Assembly (NCBI RefSeq): GCF_036194065.1
Contig: NZ_CP108095.1
Location: forward strand, 682,001 to 746,000
Direction of reading: 5' to 3'
Source of the DNA: Streptomyces sp. NBC_00239
GTDB lineage: Bacteria > Actinomycetota > Actinomycetes > Streptomycetales > Streptomycetaceae
Length of the DNA: 64,000 bases
Made by a program: the position numbers and the translations under genes. A model generated the notes under the pieces. That model was given only the letters and a program-made list of their open reading frames with translations. It searched no databases and was not told the DNA's origin. Of the stretch, positions 7,366 to 16,511 are shown piece by piece; position 1 is the first letter of the stretch; each line of letters opens with the position of its first letter.

Positions 7366-9528
7366 TCATTCGGGCGGCGGGGTGGTGGTGCGCAGGAGGA
7401 GCATGGCGATGTCGTCGGTGTAGTGGCCGGTGGGTCGCGCGCGACGCAGGAGCGCGTCCATGAGGGCTTCGAGTTCCTGCCCGCCGTGCCGGGCGAGGTG
7501 GTGGGCGAGGTCGTCGGCGGTCTGCCCGGGGTCGGTGCCGGGTGCCTCGACCAGACCGTCGGTGTACAGGGCGAGGGTGGTCCCCGGAACGAGCGGCAGG
7601 ACGGTGACCGGATACGAGTGGCCGGGGTCGATGCCCAGCAGGGGTCCGGGTTCGAGCCGTACGACGCCGGGCCGCCGGCCCGCCTGGTGCAGGAGCGGCG
7701 GCGGGTGACCGGCGCTGGCCAGGGTCACCTCGTTGCGGGCGAGGTCGATGTGGGCGTAGAGGCAGGAGACGAGGAGGTCGCTCTCCAGGTCGGCCAGGAC
7801 GCGGTTGGTGCGGGCGAGGACCTGGTCGGGCGGTGCGCCCGCGGTGGCGTGGATGGCGGTGCGGACCTGGCCCATGAGGGCCGCGGCGGCGACGTTGTGC
7901 CCTTGGACGTCGCCGATGACGGCCGCGGCGGTCGTGGAGTCGATGCGGATGACGTCGTAGAAGTCGCCGCCGATCTCCATGCCGTGGCTGGCGGGCAGGT
8001 AGCGTGCGGCGGTCTCCAGCCCCGGCAGGTCCGGCAGGTTCCGCGGCAGCAGCGCCTGCTGGAGGCCGTGGGCGAGGTCGCGGGTGGCGTCGTAGAGGCG
8101 GGCGCGGTCCAGGGCTTGGGCGATCAGCCCGGCGAGCGAGGTCAGGACGGCGCGTTCGTCGGCGCTGAAGTCGCGGGGCCGGTCGTAGGAGAGGATGCAG
8201 CATCCGACGGGTCGGCCGGAGACGATCAGCGGCAGGAAGGCCCATGCCTCTTTGCCGCTGATCCGCGGCGCGCCGGGGTAGCGGCGGGCCATCTCCTCGG
8301 GGCTGGAGAAGAACGACGGGGTGCCGTCGGCGAGCACCTGCCCGGCGGGGGTGAGGTCGGTGTCCAGGGGCAGGCCGTCGAGGCGGTCGATGGTCTCCTG
8401 GGTGTAGCCGTGGTAGCCGGTGATCTGGAGGCGGCCCGCTTCCGCGGCGGACAGGACCAGGCCGTCGGCGCCGAACGCGGGAAGGATCTGGTCGGCGACG
8501 AGTTCGACGACGTCGCGGACGGCGACGGTCTCGGTCAGCGCGGCCGCCAGGTGGACCAGCTGGTACAGCCGTCCGGCCTGCGCGGTCCCGGAGCTCGGGG
8601 GGCTGCCGGGGCCGGCCGGCTGCGGGTGCGCCGACGGGGGCGGGTGCGGGCGAGTGGTCCCGCTCCGGTCGTCGTCGCGGGCCGGGGCGCGGGTGATGCG
8701 GACGCTGATGCCGCTGGCGTCGGGGTAGAGCTGGAGGTGCAGGACGGTGTCCGGGGGGCGCAGGGTGGTGAAGGCGACCGGGTCGCGGCTGATGACGGCC
8801 GTGCGGTAGTGGTCTTCGACGATTCCGTTGTCCAGCCAGGGCAGGGACTGCCAGGGGCGGGTTCCGAGCAGCCGGGTGGCGTCGGCGCCGAGCAGCGATG
8901 CGGCCGTGGCGGTCAGGAAGGTGATCCGGCCCTCCAGGTCGAGGGCGAGAGCGCCCTCGGGGAGGCGCTCGGCGTAGTCCGCCGCGGCCTGGGGCAGCCC
9001 GGTTCGCGTGTGCGCGGGTGCGCCGGCGGGAACGATGCGGGGCTCGTCGGGGAGGGCCGGCAGGACGGCGGTGTCGTCCAGGTCGCGGGCGATGCGCCGG
9101 GCGGCGGAGCGGATGTGGCTCCGCTCGCGGGCCGTGGCGTCGGCCGGATGGCTGGCGGGCCACAGCAGGAGCAGGGCTCCCCAGCACCGGTTCCGGCCCG
9201 GGAGCGGGGCCGCCGCGACCGCGAACCGGTACGGCAGGCTGGCTGCGGCGCGCGGATAGGCGCGGGCCAGCTCGTCCTGGGATCCCACCCACACCAGCCG
9301 GTCCTCGCGGACCGCGTCGCTCACGGGGACCGACACGCTCAGTGGCACCCGACGCCAGGGCCAGATCACCTCCGCCGGGACTCCGGACAGCACCAGGAGG
9401 CCCAGGACGCCCGCGGCCTCGTCGAGCAGGTAGAGGCCGCCGGCCGAGGCCCCGGTGCGGCGGACCGTGTCGGCGAGGGCTGCGTCCAGCAGTCCTGCGG
9501 GACCGGGCTCGTCACCCCTGTCGGCCAC
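7366..9528 (-). CDS. GAF/PAS/GAF SpoIIE-family PP2C serine phosphatase
   Basis: About 720 residues. In order: a GAF-like domain in the first 150 residues, a PAS domain around 185-290 (LEGRITFLTATAASLLG), a proline-rich linker, a second GAF around 335-480, and a C-terminal PP2C-SpoIIE domain with metal-binding GGDFYDV, GDVQGHN, SAGHPPPLL and LALYTDGLVE motifs. Such enzymes dephosphorylate STAS-type anti-sigma antagonists, switching sigma factors on in response to a sensed signal. Possible partners in this window are the STAS protein at 29888 and the RsbW-like ATPases at 13590 and 16512. The start is uncertain: GTG 9528 or 9531 follow GGGGAGG closely, and the frame is open to 9678. Confidence 0.92.
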   Translation of the reverse strand: MADRGDEPGPAGLLDAALADTVRRTGASAGGLYLLDEAAGVLGLLVLSGVPAEVIWPWRRVPLSVSVPVSDAVREDRLVWVGSQDELARAYPRAAASLPYRFAVAAAPLPGRNRCWGALLLLWPASHPADATARERSHIRSAARRIARDLDDTAVLPALPDEPRIVPAGAPAHTRTGLPQAAADYAERLPEGALALDLEGRITFLTATAASLLGADATRLLGTRPWQSLPWLDNGIVEDHYRTAVISRDPVAFTTLRPPDTVLHLQLYPDASGISVRITRAPARDDDRSGTTRPHPPPSAHPQPAGPGSPPSSGTAQAGRLYQLVHLAAALTETVAVRDVVELVADQILPAFGADGLVLSAAEAGRLQITGYHGYTQETIDRLDGLPLDTDLTPAGQVLADGTPSFFSSPEEMARRYPGAPRISGKEAWAFLPLIVSGRPVGCCILSYDRPRDFSADERAVLTSLAGLIAQALDRARLYDATRDLAHGLQQALLPRNLPDLPGLETAARYLPASHGMEIGGDFYDVIRIDSTTAAAVIGDVQGHNVAAAALMGQVRTAIHATAGAPPDQVLARTNRVLADLESDLLVSCLYAHIDLARNEVTLASAGHPPPLLHQAGRRPGVVRLEPGPLLGIDPGHSYPVTVLPLVPGTTLALYTDGLVEAPGTDPGQTADDLAHHLARHGGQELEALMDALLRRARPTGHYTDDIAMLLLRTTTPPPE

Positions 9529-10468
9529 CACACCTCCCCGTCCGGCCGGGCGCGGACCGATCCCGCGGGGCTCCTCCGGTGACGGCCGTCCCGAGGGTCG
9601 CGGGGGGAGGAGTACGGTGTCGGCTGCGCACGGCAACGGTTGCGAAGAGCGGGGGGAGGGGGTTCCTCTCCCGCACACGGCTCCCGGCGCTCATATGGTG
9701 AGAATACGCCCGAAACGGCCAGTGATCGCGGGCATGACCGGCCAGCGGGGAGCCCCGGCCGTCGCCGCCCGGAATCCGGCCGGGCGGTCGGGCGGGCCGG
9801 ATCTGTGGGGGTCGTGCGGCGAGGACATGCCGGAAACCCCGACGCCGCGGGAGCCAGGGCCGTCCGCACGCACCCCGGGGTTGCCGGGCGGCACCGTATC
9901 GGCTGTTCGCTGAGCGCTTTTTGACGGAGCTTCAGAACGATCGGCCCGCGGGATGTTTGCCCGCGCGCGAACGGGTCACACGCGTGGACAGCGGAGCCCG
10001 CGATCGTACGCGGCCGGGCTCCTGCCGGCCGGAGCCGCGCGGCGGCACGATCACCGACGCGGCCGAGGCGGTCGGCCCCGGAACGACTGCCGCTCGGGAT
10101 CCGCGCGGCGCCCGGGCGCCCGGACCCCGGCTCCCTCCCCAGCCGGGGCAACGGGCCGCGATCCCGGCAAGCCCCCGGCGGCGGTGCTCGGACCACCACC
10201 CTCGGGCCGCGGACCCCGACGGCAGCCGTCGACCCCCGTTGCCGGGCCGAGCGGCCCAGCAGCGAGGGTTGCCGAGTGACGGGCAGCCCTCCGCGCCGGA
10301 CCGCCCTCGCGCCGCGAGGCGACGGTTTTCGGCCGTCTTCACACCGAGGAGCCGACCCGGTGTCCGTGAACGAGACGGCGGGGCAGGCGAGTCGGTGTCC
10401 GACACAGCCGCGCCGCGGCCGCCGGGTCAGCCGACCGGGCGGCACGGCGACGACAAGGAGGTTCCAGC
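9529..10468. other. 940-bp intergenic region without a supported gene
   Basis: This stretch separates the start of the phosphatase gene from the emfourin gene. Several short frames are open on both strands but none has a convincing ribosome site, codon bias or recognisable product. The promoters of both flanking genes must lie here. I see no strong hairpin or repeat. Confidence 0.6.
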
Positions 10469-10735
10469 ATGCTGATCACCGTGACACGCACCGGCGGGTT
10501 CGCGGGCCAGGAGCGCCAGGGCGCCGTGACCACGGAATGCCGGGCCGACCGCGCCGAGTTGGAGCTGTTGGCCGAGCGGGCCCTCAGCGACGACCGGTCG
10601 GTCGACCAGCCGCCGGTGGCCGACGGCTACCACTACGTCGTGCACGTCGACGGGAAGGTCATGGAGTTACACGACCCGTATCTCACCGAGAACCAGAGGC
10701 AGTTGATCAGGGCCGTCCTGGAGGAGGGCGCCTGA
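10469..10735 (+). CDS. Emfourin-like M4-protease inhibitor
   Basis: An 88-residue protein opening with LITVTRTGGFAGQERQG and ending in a helix LTENQRQLIRAVLEEGA, the pattern of emfourin, the proteinaceous inhibitor of protealysin-like thermolysin (M4) proteases. The middle carries the strand YHYVVHVDGKVMEL. No signal peptide is present, so it acts inside the cell. ATG 10469 is preceded by AAGGAGG. No M4 protease gene is in the window, although emfourin genes are often next to one. A hairpin terminator follows. Confidence 0.85.
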   Translation: MLITVTRTGGFAGQERQGAVTTECRADRAELELLAERALSDDRSVDQPPVADGYHYVVHVDGKVMELHDPYLTENQRQLIRAVLEEGA

Positions 10736-10801
10736 CGCAGCCCCTGTCGCCCGACCGGCGCGTCGGCGGCAGAACCGATCCGTGGAAGGCCTCGATGCGG
10801 C

Positions 10802-10830
10802 GGCCCCCGGCGCGCGATGCGCCGGGGGCC
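10802..10830 (+). terminator. Hairpin terminator after the emfourin gene
   Basis: A perfect 12-bp inverted repeat (arms 10802-10813 and 10819-10830, GGCCCCCGGCGC and complement) with a 5-base loop, 66 bp after the stop codon. Confidence 0.75.
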
Positions 10831-11011
10831 GTCGGCGGAACAGCCCGGGTCAGGGTGCCCGGCCGCGGCCGCGCAGGGAGTCCTTGACTGCCTGGAGGCG
10901 GGCGGTGGATCCGGTCGCGGGCATCCGCGCGGACCCGCCGACGAGGGGACGTGCGGTCCCGGTCGCCGACGGCGACTGTCCCGAACGGCCCGCCGGAGTG
11001 ACACTTGAATC

Positions 11012-11902
11012 GTGAACCGGTCGGGAAAGCTGGACGGACTGGTGACGCTGCGGGCCCGTGACCGCCTCGGCGACGCGCTCTTCCGGCGCGTCGCCGGCCC
11101 GCACGGCCCGGAGAACCGGACCCGGATCCACGACACCCCCGGCCCCAGATGGTTCGCCCCCGACGAGCCCATCCGCCGGGTGCACGGCGACGCCTCGATG
11201 TTCGTCGGCGGGCTGAGCGCCCTGCTCCTGCAGTCGCTGCACCCGCGGGCGATGGCCGCGGTCGCGGCGCACTCCGGCTACCGCGGGGATCCGTGGGGCC
11301 GCCTCCAGCGCACCAGCACCTTCCTCGCGTTCACCACGTTCGGTACGGCCGAGGACGCGCAGCGGGCGGTGGACCACGTACGGGCCGTCCACGCACGCGT
11401 GCGCGGCCGCACCCCGGACGGGGAGCCGTACCGCGCCGACGACCCGCACCTCCTCGAATGGGTGCACATCGCGGAGGTGGACAGCTTCCTGCGGGCCTAC
11501 CGGCAGTACGGCGCCGCACCCCTGGCCGCGGACGAGTGCGACGCGTACGTCGCCGCCGCGGCCCGGGTCGGGCGGGCGCTGGGCGTCTTCAGCCCGCCCC
11601 TCACCACGGGCGAGCTCGCCGAGCGCATCGACGGCTACCGGCCCGAGCTGCGCGGGACCGAGGAGGCCCGTGCGGCGACCCGCTTCCTCATGCTCCGGCC
11701 GCCGCTGCCGTGGCCGGCGCGCGTGCCGTACGCGATGCTGGCGGCGGCCTCGGCGGCCCTGCTGCCGCCCTGGGCCCGCGAGCCCCTGGGCCTTCCCCTG
11801 CTCCCGCGGGCCGAGCACTGGTGCGTACGGCCCGCCGGCGCGGCCGTCACCGGCACCATCCGCTGGGCGATGCGCCGCCCGCCACCGGACCCCGGCGGCT
11901 GA
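11012..11902 (+). CDS. Oxygenase MpaB / DUF2236 family protein
   Basis: A 296-residue protein of the DUF2236 family, which includes the rubber-cleaving latex-clearing protein and fungal MpaB. The diagnostic stretch is HGDASMFVGGLSALLLQSLHP followed by GYRGDPWGRLQRTSTFL, where His and Arg residues are likely heme or metal ligands. WVHIAEVDSFLRAY and the C-terminal PxAEHW segment also fit. A heme-type oxygenase is the family expectation; substrate unknown. GTG 11012 is the first start, with a weak CGGAG 13 bases upstream; GTG 11042 is an alternative. No signal peptide is evident. It is convergent with the SH3 gene at 11955. Confidence 0.85.
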   Translation: MNRSGKLDGLVTLRARDRLGDALFRRVAGPHGPENRTRIHDTPGPRWFAPDEPIRRVHGDASMFVGGLSALLLQSLHPRAMAAVAAHSGYRGDPWGRLQRTSTFLAFTTFGTAEDAQRAVDHVRAVHARVRGRTPDGEPYRADDPHLLEWVHIAEVDSFLRAYRQYGAAPLAADECDAYVAAAARVGRALGVFSPPLTTGELAERIDGYRPELRGTEEARAATRFLMLRPPLPWPARVPYAMLAAASAALLPPWAREPLGLPLLPRAEHWCVRPAGAAVTGTIRWAMRRPPPDPGG

Positions 11903-11954
11903 CGGCCACCGCCCCGGGCCGGCTTTCGGATCGCGGAAGAGCCGGCTTCGGCCG

Positions 11955-12227
11955 TCAGCCCTGCGGAGCGGCCGGTTCGACGTCCTTGGAGAGCGGCACC
12001 GTCCCGGTGTTGTCGACGTGCCGGGCGGAAACCCATGCGGCCTTGTCGCGCAGCAGGTACCAGATGCTGTTGCCGTCGACGGCCTGGGCGTGCACCTTGC
12101 TGTGCAGACCCACCTGCGCGCCGTGGCTCAGCTCGCCGACGACGGACGAGTCCGTGCTCGGGTATTTGCGCAGGTTGACGCCGGCGGTGCTGACGACGGT
12201 GCCGAACGGCTGGGACGGACTGGGCAT
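11955..12227 (-). CDS. Bacterial SH3-domain protein, 90 residues
   Basis: The core VVSTAGVNLRKYPSTDSSVVGELSHGAQVGLHSKV and ending IWYLLRDKAAWVSARHV match a bacterial SH3 (SH3b) domain, which usually binds peptidoglycan peptides or proteins. There is no signal peptide, so unlike cell-wall SH3b proteins it should stay in the cytoplasm unless exported by an unseen route. ATG 12227 has GGAGG five bases upstream; ATG 12230 is the adjacent alternative. It is divergent from the DUF5709 gene at 12501. Confidence 0.85.
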   Translation of the reverse strand: MPSPSQPFGTVVSTAGVNLRKYPSTDSSVVGELSHGAQVGLHSKVHAQAVDGNSIWYLLRDKAAWVSARHVDNTGTVPLSKDVEPAAPQG

Positions 12228-12500
12228 CATGACCTCCAGGGGAGCGCCGGAGCGGGGTTGCCGCGTCCGGCGTGCGGGCGGGTTTCTCGCACGGTAGGGC
12301 CCAATCCCGCCGGGCGGCCGCAGGCGTGCGGGGCATGCCCCGACCGGCGGCCGGGCGTCACGCTTCGGAGGGGACGCCGGGCTCGGCCGGCCGCCGGTGG
12401 GGCCGGTTTGGCCTGCGCCCGTGGAAAGGCACATGCTCGATTCGAGGGCACGGGACGGCCTGCCGTCCCGGCCGCACCACGCCCCGAGGAGGCTACGGCG

Positions 12501-13019
12501 ATGCGCAGCAGCGAGAACCAAGGCGACGACGTCTATCAGCCGCAGGCGGAGGCGGAGCCCGGCGAGTCCCAGCCGGACATGCAGAACGCCCTCGGGGAGC
12601 CGGACCAGGACGACACCCTGGACACCGGTTACTCGCCCCCCGACCGGCCCCTGGTGGCCGCACGGTACGGCACCACGGCCGCGGAACAGCACGCCGGCGA
12701 GACCCTCGACCAGCGGCTCGCCCAGCAGGAGCCGGACCCCACCGCCGTGTTCGAGGACGAGCCGAGGTCGGAGACGGACCCGGGCGACGACTGGAGCGGG
12801 GCCGCCGACGGGGACCGGGACGGCGACGGCGGCGAGGACATCACCCGCGACCCGGGTGGCGACACGTCCACGGCGGGCCGGGAGCGGGCCGGCCGGCTGG
12901 CTCCGCCCGACGAGGCGGGCCCGGTCAGGGCCCGGGACACCGGGATCGACGGCGGCGCCGCCTCGGCGGAGGAGGCCGCCATGCACGTGATCGAGGACGA
13001 GGAACCGATGGAGCGGTGA
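12501..13019 (+). CDS. DUF5709 protein
   Basis: A 172-residue acidic, hydrophilic protein typical of Streptomyces DUF5709. The signature is DDTLDTGYSPPDRPL, then TTAAEQHAGETLDQRLAQQEPD, with the end AAMHVIEDEEPMER. It is rich in Asp, Glu, Gly and Pro and probably disordered. Function is unknown; members are frequent near osmotic and general-stress genes. ATG 12501 is preceded by GAGGAGG. Confidence 0.88.
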   Translation: MRSSENQGDDVYQPQAEAEPGESQPDMQNALGEPDQDDTLDTGYSPPDRPLVAARYGTTAAEQHAGETLDQRLAQQEPDPTAVFEDEPRSETDPGDDWSGAADGDRDGDGGEDITRDPGGDTSTAGRERAGRLAPPDEAGPVRARDTGIDGGAASAEEAAMHVIEDEEPMER

Positions 13020-13305
13020 AGAGACAGCTGGTTGAGTCACGGCCGGCCGGGCAGGCGCGAGGTGTGCGGGTGGTGACGGGCGCGCCCGTCACCGCCTGGA
13101 AGAGGCGCGGTTCCGTTCGGCCTTCGTGGCGGGGTTTGCGCCGCCGTCCGGGTGGATGAGCTGGGGCATTCCGGTACAAATTGCAGGCTGGTCGTTGCGG
13201 CTGCATGGTGAACATCAGTACCCCGACAGGAAGGGACCGGCTCGTCACGAGCAGAGCACAGCACCCGGATCTGCGCCATCCGACTACTGCCCGGGAGGGA
13301 CCGCC

Positions 13306-13476
13306 GTGATCTTCGCCGTGCTTCTCGTACCGCCCCTTCTCCTGTGCGCCGTGCTGGCTCTCGGCCGCTACGAGGAGTACATGTTCACCCCGCACGAGCA
13401 GGACGCGGCCCCCCGGACCGGGTGGCGCCACGCACTGCGAGGCCTCGGCCACCGCCACGGCCGGCACGCCGCCTGA
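13306..13476 (+). CDS. Small single-span membrane protein, 56 residues
   Basis: The product begins with a hydrophobic segment VIFAVLLVPPLLLCAVLALG followed by an acidic-aromatic turn and a basic His/Arg-rich tail. That predicts one membrane span with the tail inside. GTG 13306 is chosen because GGGAGGGA lies just upstream, and the hydrophobic segment then starts at residue 1; longer frames from 13126 lack a ribosome site and have no sense in their first 60 codons. Function unknown. Confidence 0.7.
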   Translation: MIFAVLLVPPLLLCAVLALGRYEEYMFTPHEQDAAPRTGWRHALRGLGHRHGRHAA

Positions 13477-13589
13477 AGCGCGGCCGCACTCCTCCGCCTC
13501 GACCCGCGGCTTCACAGGGCCAGTGCCCTGAAGCCGGGCGCCCCTTAAACTGACACGGCCGTGTCGCGATATGGGGGTGAGAGGCCGCA

Positions 13590-14051
13590 GTGGAGACCAT
13601 CGGACCCGAAGCGGGTGATCCGGTGAGCACCGGTCCCTTCCGGGGACAGCGCCGTCGGCTCATTCTGAACGGGGTCCCGGGCCCCGTGGCCAAAGGACGC
13701 GACTTCACGCGCCAGGCCCTGCGGGACTGGGGCTGGGACGGGACCGAGACCGCCGAGGACGCCCTGCTCCTCGTGTCCGAGCTGCTGACCAACGCGGCAC
13801 TGCACGCGGGCGGTTGCCACGAACTCGTCCTGACGGCCACGGACCTCCTGCGCATCGACGTGTACGACGGCACGACGGCGCTGCCCATCCGCCACCCGGC
13901 TCCGCAGCGCGGCATCCCGGGCGGCCACGGCCTGCACATCGTGGAACACGTGGCCGATCGCTGGGGCGCCCGCACACACGAACACGGCAAGGCCGTCTGG
14001 GCCGAGATCGAGGCCGCCCGGCTGGTGTCCGACAACCCCCCGCAGCGATGA
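13590..14051 (+). CDS. RsbW-like anti-sigma ATPase, copy 1
   Basis: A 153-residue histidine-kinase-type ATPase domain without a histidine phosphotransfer part. LLLVSELLTNAALHAGG is the N box, IDVYDGTTALP the G1 region and GIPGGHGLHIVEHVADRWG the G2 region with the ATP-lid glycines. Such proteins bind sigma factors or phosphorylate STAS antagonists in partner-switching systems. It is a clear paralogue of the gene at 16512; both share DFTRQALRDWGWDG. GTG 13590 with GAGAGG upstream is taken as start; GTG 13623 is possible. No cognate sigma factor is adjacent. Confidence 0.9.
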   Translation: METIGPEAGDPVSTGPFRGQRRRLILNGVPGPVAKGRDFTRQALRDWGWDGTETAEDALLLVSELLTNAALHAGGCHELVLTATDLLRIDVYDGTTALPIRHPAPQRGIPGGHGLHIVEHVADRWGARTHEHGKAVWAEIEAARLVSDNPPQR

Positions 14052-14126
14052 CCGGTCCGGCACGCACCCGGACCTCCGGACCCTGACGAACGAACGGTTT
14101 CCGCCGGTCCGGCCCCGCCCGCGGCC

Positions 14127-14555
14127 TCACCCGTCGGCGCTGCCCGCGGTGAGGCCTTCCCGGACGGCGGCGAGGACGAAGGAGTGCCCCGCCGGGTCCG
14201 CGAACCGGCGCAGCGTCGTGCGGTCGCTCTCCGGCCGGCTCCCGGACTCCCCCGCCGCCACCGGGCGCGCCCCGAGGGCCACGGCCTCGCGCTCGGCTTC
14301 GTCGAGGGAGTCCGCGGCGACCAGGATCCGCAGGTGGGTCTGCTGGGCGTCCTCCGGCACCGGCCAGCTCGGCGGCAGGTACGAGGGATCGCGGCGGACC
14401 CCGACCACGACCCCGCTGCGGCCGGTGACGAGGAAGAGCTCCCCGTCGCCCGGGGCCGGGCCCGCCGTCCCTCCGAGCAGTTCGGCGTAGAAACGGGCCA
14501 GCGTCTCGGGTTCGGCGCAGTCCAGGACGAGAACGCTTGTCTTGGTTACGGTCAT
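14127..14555 (-). CDS. VOC (glyoxalase/bleomycin-resistance fold) protein
   Basis: A 142-residue protein with one glyoxalase-type beta-alpha-beta-beta-beta pair: VLVLDCAEPETLARFYAELLGG at the start and RRFADPAGHSFVLA at the end. The fold usually binds a divalent metal and a small substrate. A metal-ligand histidine is visible in QQTHLRIL and a DPxGH motif near the C terminus. Substrate cannot be told. ATG 14555 follows a G-rich stretch. It stands alone between an ATPase gene and the MscS channel gene. Confidence 0.87.
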   Translation of the reverse strand: MTVTKTSVLVLDCAEPETLARFYAELLGGTAGPAPGDGELFLVTGRSGVVVGVRRDPSYLPPSWPVPEDAQQTHLRILVAADSLDEAEREAVALGARPVAAGESGSRPESDRTTLRRFADPAGHSFVLAAVREGLTAGSADG

Positions 14556-14690
14556 GCCCCGCGTGTGCCCGGTGTCGCCGGGCGTACACGGACCGTACGC
14601 GGGCCGCATGCGGACCGTGCGGGCGGGCTCGGCTGCGGAGGGGGGCCATCGGCCGTGTCCTGCCGGTCCTGCGACCGCCGGAGCGCTCCG

Positions 14691-15758
14691 TCAGCAGGGG
14701 CGCTCGGCGGCGGGGCCTTCCTCACCGGGTGCCTGGCCCACGGCGACGCGCGGCAGGGCGGCCGGGTGCTTCTCCGCGAGCCAGGCGACCAGTTGTTCCC
14801 GTACCGCGCAGCGCACCGCCCACACGTCGTCGGCGTCCTTGGCCGTGACGATGGCGCGCACCACGATGGTGGAGGGCGTCGTCTCGGTGACGGCGAGGTC
14901 CCAGCCGCGGCCGTCCCACTCCCGGCAGTTCCGCAGGATCTCGTGGACCTTCTCCCGCATGAGGTCGACGGGCGCGCCGTGGTCGCAGTGCAGGAAGACG
15001 GTGCCCGTCATCTGGGCGCCGCCGCGGGACCAGTTCTCGAAGGGGCGGGTGGTGAAGTACGAGACGGGCATGGTGATCCGGCGTTCGTCCCAGGTGCGTA
15101 CGGCGAGGAAGGTGAGGGTGATGTCCTCGACCACCCCCCACTCGCCCGCGACCACGACCGTGTCGCCGATGCGCACCATGTCGCCGAAGGCGATCTGGAA
15201 GCCGGCGAAGAGGTTCCCGAGGGTGGACTGGGCCGCGATGCCGGCCACGATGCCGATGATGCCGGCGGACGCGAGCAGCGAGGTGCCGAGCGCGCGGAAG
15301 GTCGGGAACGTGAGCAGCATCGCGGCGGCCGCGACGACGGCCACGAGGACCGTCACGACCCGCATGATCAGCGTCACTTGGGTGCGGACCCGGCGCACCC
15401 GGGCCGGGTCGCGGGTGCCGGCGGCGTAGCGGGCGTACCCCGATTCCACGACGGCGGAGGCCACCGCCACGACCAGCCAGGCTCCCGCGCCGATCAGGAC
15501 GAGCGACAGGACGCGGCCCACGGCGCCCGCGTTCCCGTCGAGCGGCGGCCCGTCGACGTGCCGGAGGGCACCCCTGAGGAGGGCCGCGAGCAGGACGATG
15601 CACAGGGCGGGGCGGCAGCGCCTGAGCAGGCCCCACAAGGGCGTTTCGGGGTGTCGTGCGTCGGCTCGGCGCAGCAGCAGGTCGGCGGCCCATCCGGCCG
15701 CGACGGTCAGCAGGATCGAGCCCCCCAGGACGGTCGGCAGGAGAAGAGCGCTGTTCAT
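14691..15758 (-). CDS. MscS-family mechanosensitive channel
   Basis: A 355-residue inner-membrane protein. About four hydrophobic spans come first, then the pore helix GIIGIVAGIAAQSTLGNLFAGFQIAF and the beta domain (MVRIGDTVVVAGEWGVVEDITLTFLAVRTWD) typical of MscS. The C-terminal half forms the cytosolic vestibule. These channels open under membrane tension and release solutes during osmotic downshock, fitting the stress genes around it. ATG 15758 has GGGAAG close upstream. Confidence 0.93.
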   Translation of the reverse strand: MNSALLLPTVLGGSILLTVAAGWAADLLLRRADARHPETPLWGLLRRCRPALCIVLLAALLRGALRHVDGPPLDGNAGAVGRVLSLVLIGAGAWLVVAVASAVVESGYARYAAGTRDPARVRRVRTQVTLIMRVVTVLVAVVAAAAMLLTFPTFRALGTSLLASAGIIGIVAGIAAQSTLGNLFAGFQIAFGDMVRIGDTVVVAGEWGVVEDITLTFLAVRTWDERRITMPVSYFTTRPFENWSRGGAQMTGTVFLHCDHGAPVDLMREKVHEILRNCREWDGRGWDLAVTETTPSTIVVRAIVTAKDADDVWAVRCAVREQLVAWLAEKHPAALPRVAVGQAPGEEGPAAERPC

Positions 15759-15933
15759 AACTTCCCATCGGGTGGAGGCGGCATGGACTGGCACGCGCCT
15801 GCCCCGGCGGTGGGAGCTCACACCAGGGCCCGCGCTTGGGGCGTCCGCGCGTGGGTAGCCGCGCCGCGAGACGTCCTGAGAGCGGACCCGGACCCCGGGT
15901 TCCGGGCTTCCGATGACACGGAAAGGGGTGCGC

Positions 15934-16383
15934 ATGTCGCACGTCGAGGAGTACGTCGAGGTCAACGTCCCCGTACGCACGGCCTACAACCAGTGGACGC
16001 AGTTCGAGGAGTTCCCCGCCTTCATGGAGGGGGTCGAACGCGTCGACCAGCGCACGGACACGCTCACTCACTGGGTGACGAACGTGAACGGCGTCCAGCG
16101 CGAGTTCGACGCGCAGATCACCGAGCAGCTCCCGGACCGGCGCGTCGCGTGGATGACGGTCGACGGGGAGGCCCGCCAGGCCGGGCTCGTCACCTTCCAG
16201 CCGATCGACGCGACGACCACCAAGGTGGTGCTGCACATGAACTGGGTGCCCGACGGCCTGGCCGAGACGGCCGCCGACAAGCTCGGCTTCGTCAAGCGCC
16301 AGGTCACGGGTGACCTGAAGCGGTTCAAGCTGTTCATCGAATCGCGCGGGGTCGAGACGGGCGCCTGGCGCGGCGAGGTCTGA
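15934..16383 (+). CDS. SRPBCC (START-like) protein, copy 1
   Basis: A 149-residue START-like ligand-binding domain with the pattern YVEVNVPVRTAYNQWTQFEEFPAFMEGV, later LPDRRVAWMTVDG and GDLKRFKLFIE. It resembles polyketide cyclase/COQ10-type proteins; ligand unknown, probably a lipid or quinone-like compound. ATG 15934 has GAAAGGGG upstream. The gene at 27385 encodes a paralogue with the same YNQWTQFEEFP core. A strong terminator follows. Confidence 0.9.
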   Translation: MSHVEEYVEVNVPVRTAYNQWTQFEEFPAFMEGVERVDQRTDTLTHWVTNVNGVQREFDAQITEQLPDRRVAWMTVDGEARQAGLVTFQPIDATTTKVVLHMNWVPDGLAETAADKLGFVKRQVTGDLKRFKLFIESRGVETGAWRGEV

Positions 16384-16403
16384 CCGCCGGGGCGCCAGGG
16401 GCA

Positions 16404-16447
16404 CCGGGGCCCGCTCCACGCCGAACGGGCGCGGGAGCGGGCCCCGG
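16404..16447. terminator. Hairpin terminator
   Basis: A perfect 14-bp inverted repeat (arms 16404-16417 and 16434-16447, CCGGGGCCCGCTCC and complement) with a 16-base loop, between the convergent genes ending at 16383 and 16512. Confidence 0.8.
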
Positions 16448-16511
16448 GCGGCGCGCGGGGTCTGGTCTCACCGGCCGCCGCGGGCTGAGCGTCGCCGGCC
16501 GGGACCGGACC

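Noticed and set aside
7201-9582. Long open frame on the plus strand, about 790 codons
   Set aside because: It is the mirror of the SpoIIE phosphatase gene. The product is Gly/Val/Arg-rich without domains, while the minus strand has perfect GAF, PAS and PP2C motifs.
9921-10475. Frame in the long spacer before the emfourin gene
   Set aside because: Arg/Pro-rich composition on all frames, no ribosome site, no recognisable product.
14184-16313. Long plus-strand frame opposite the MscS gene
   Set aside because: Shadow frame from high GC; it runs through the channel gene, a spacer and the SRPBCC gene in another frame and shows no family features.
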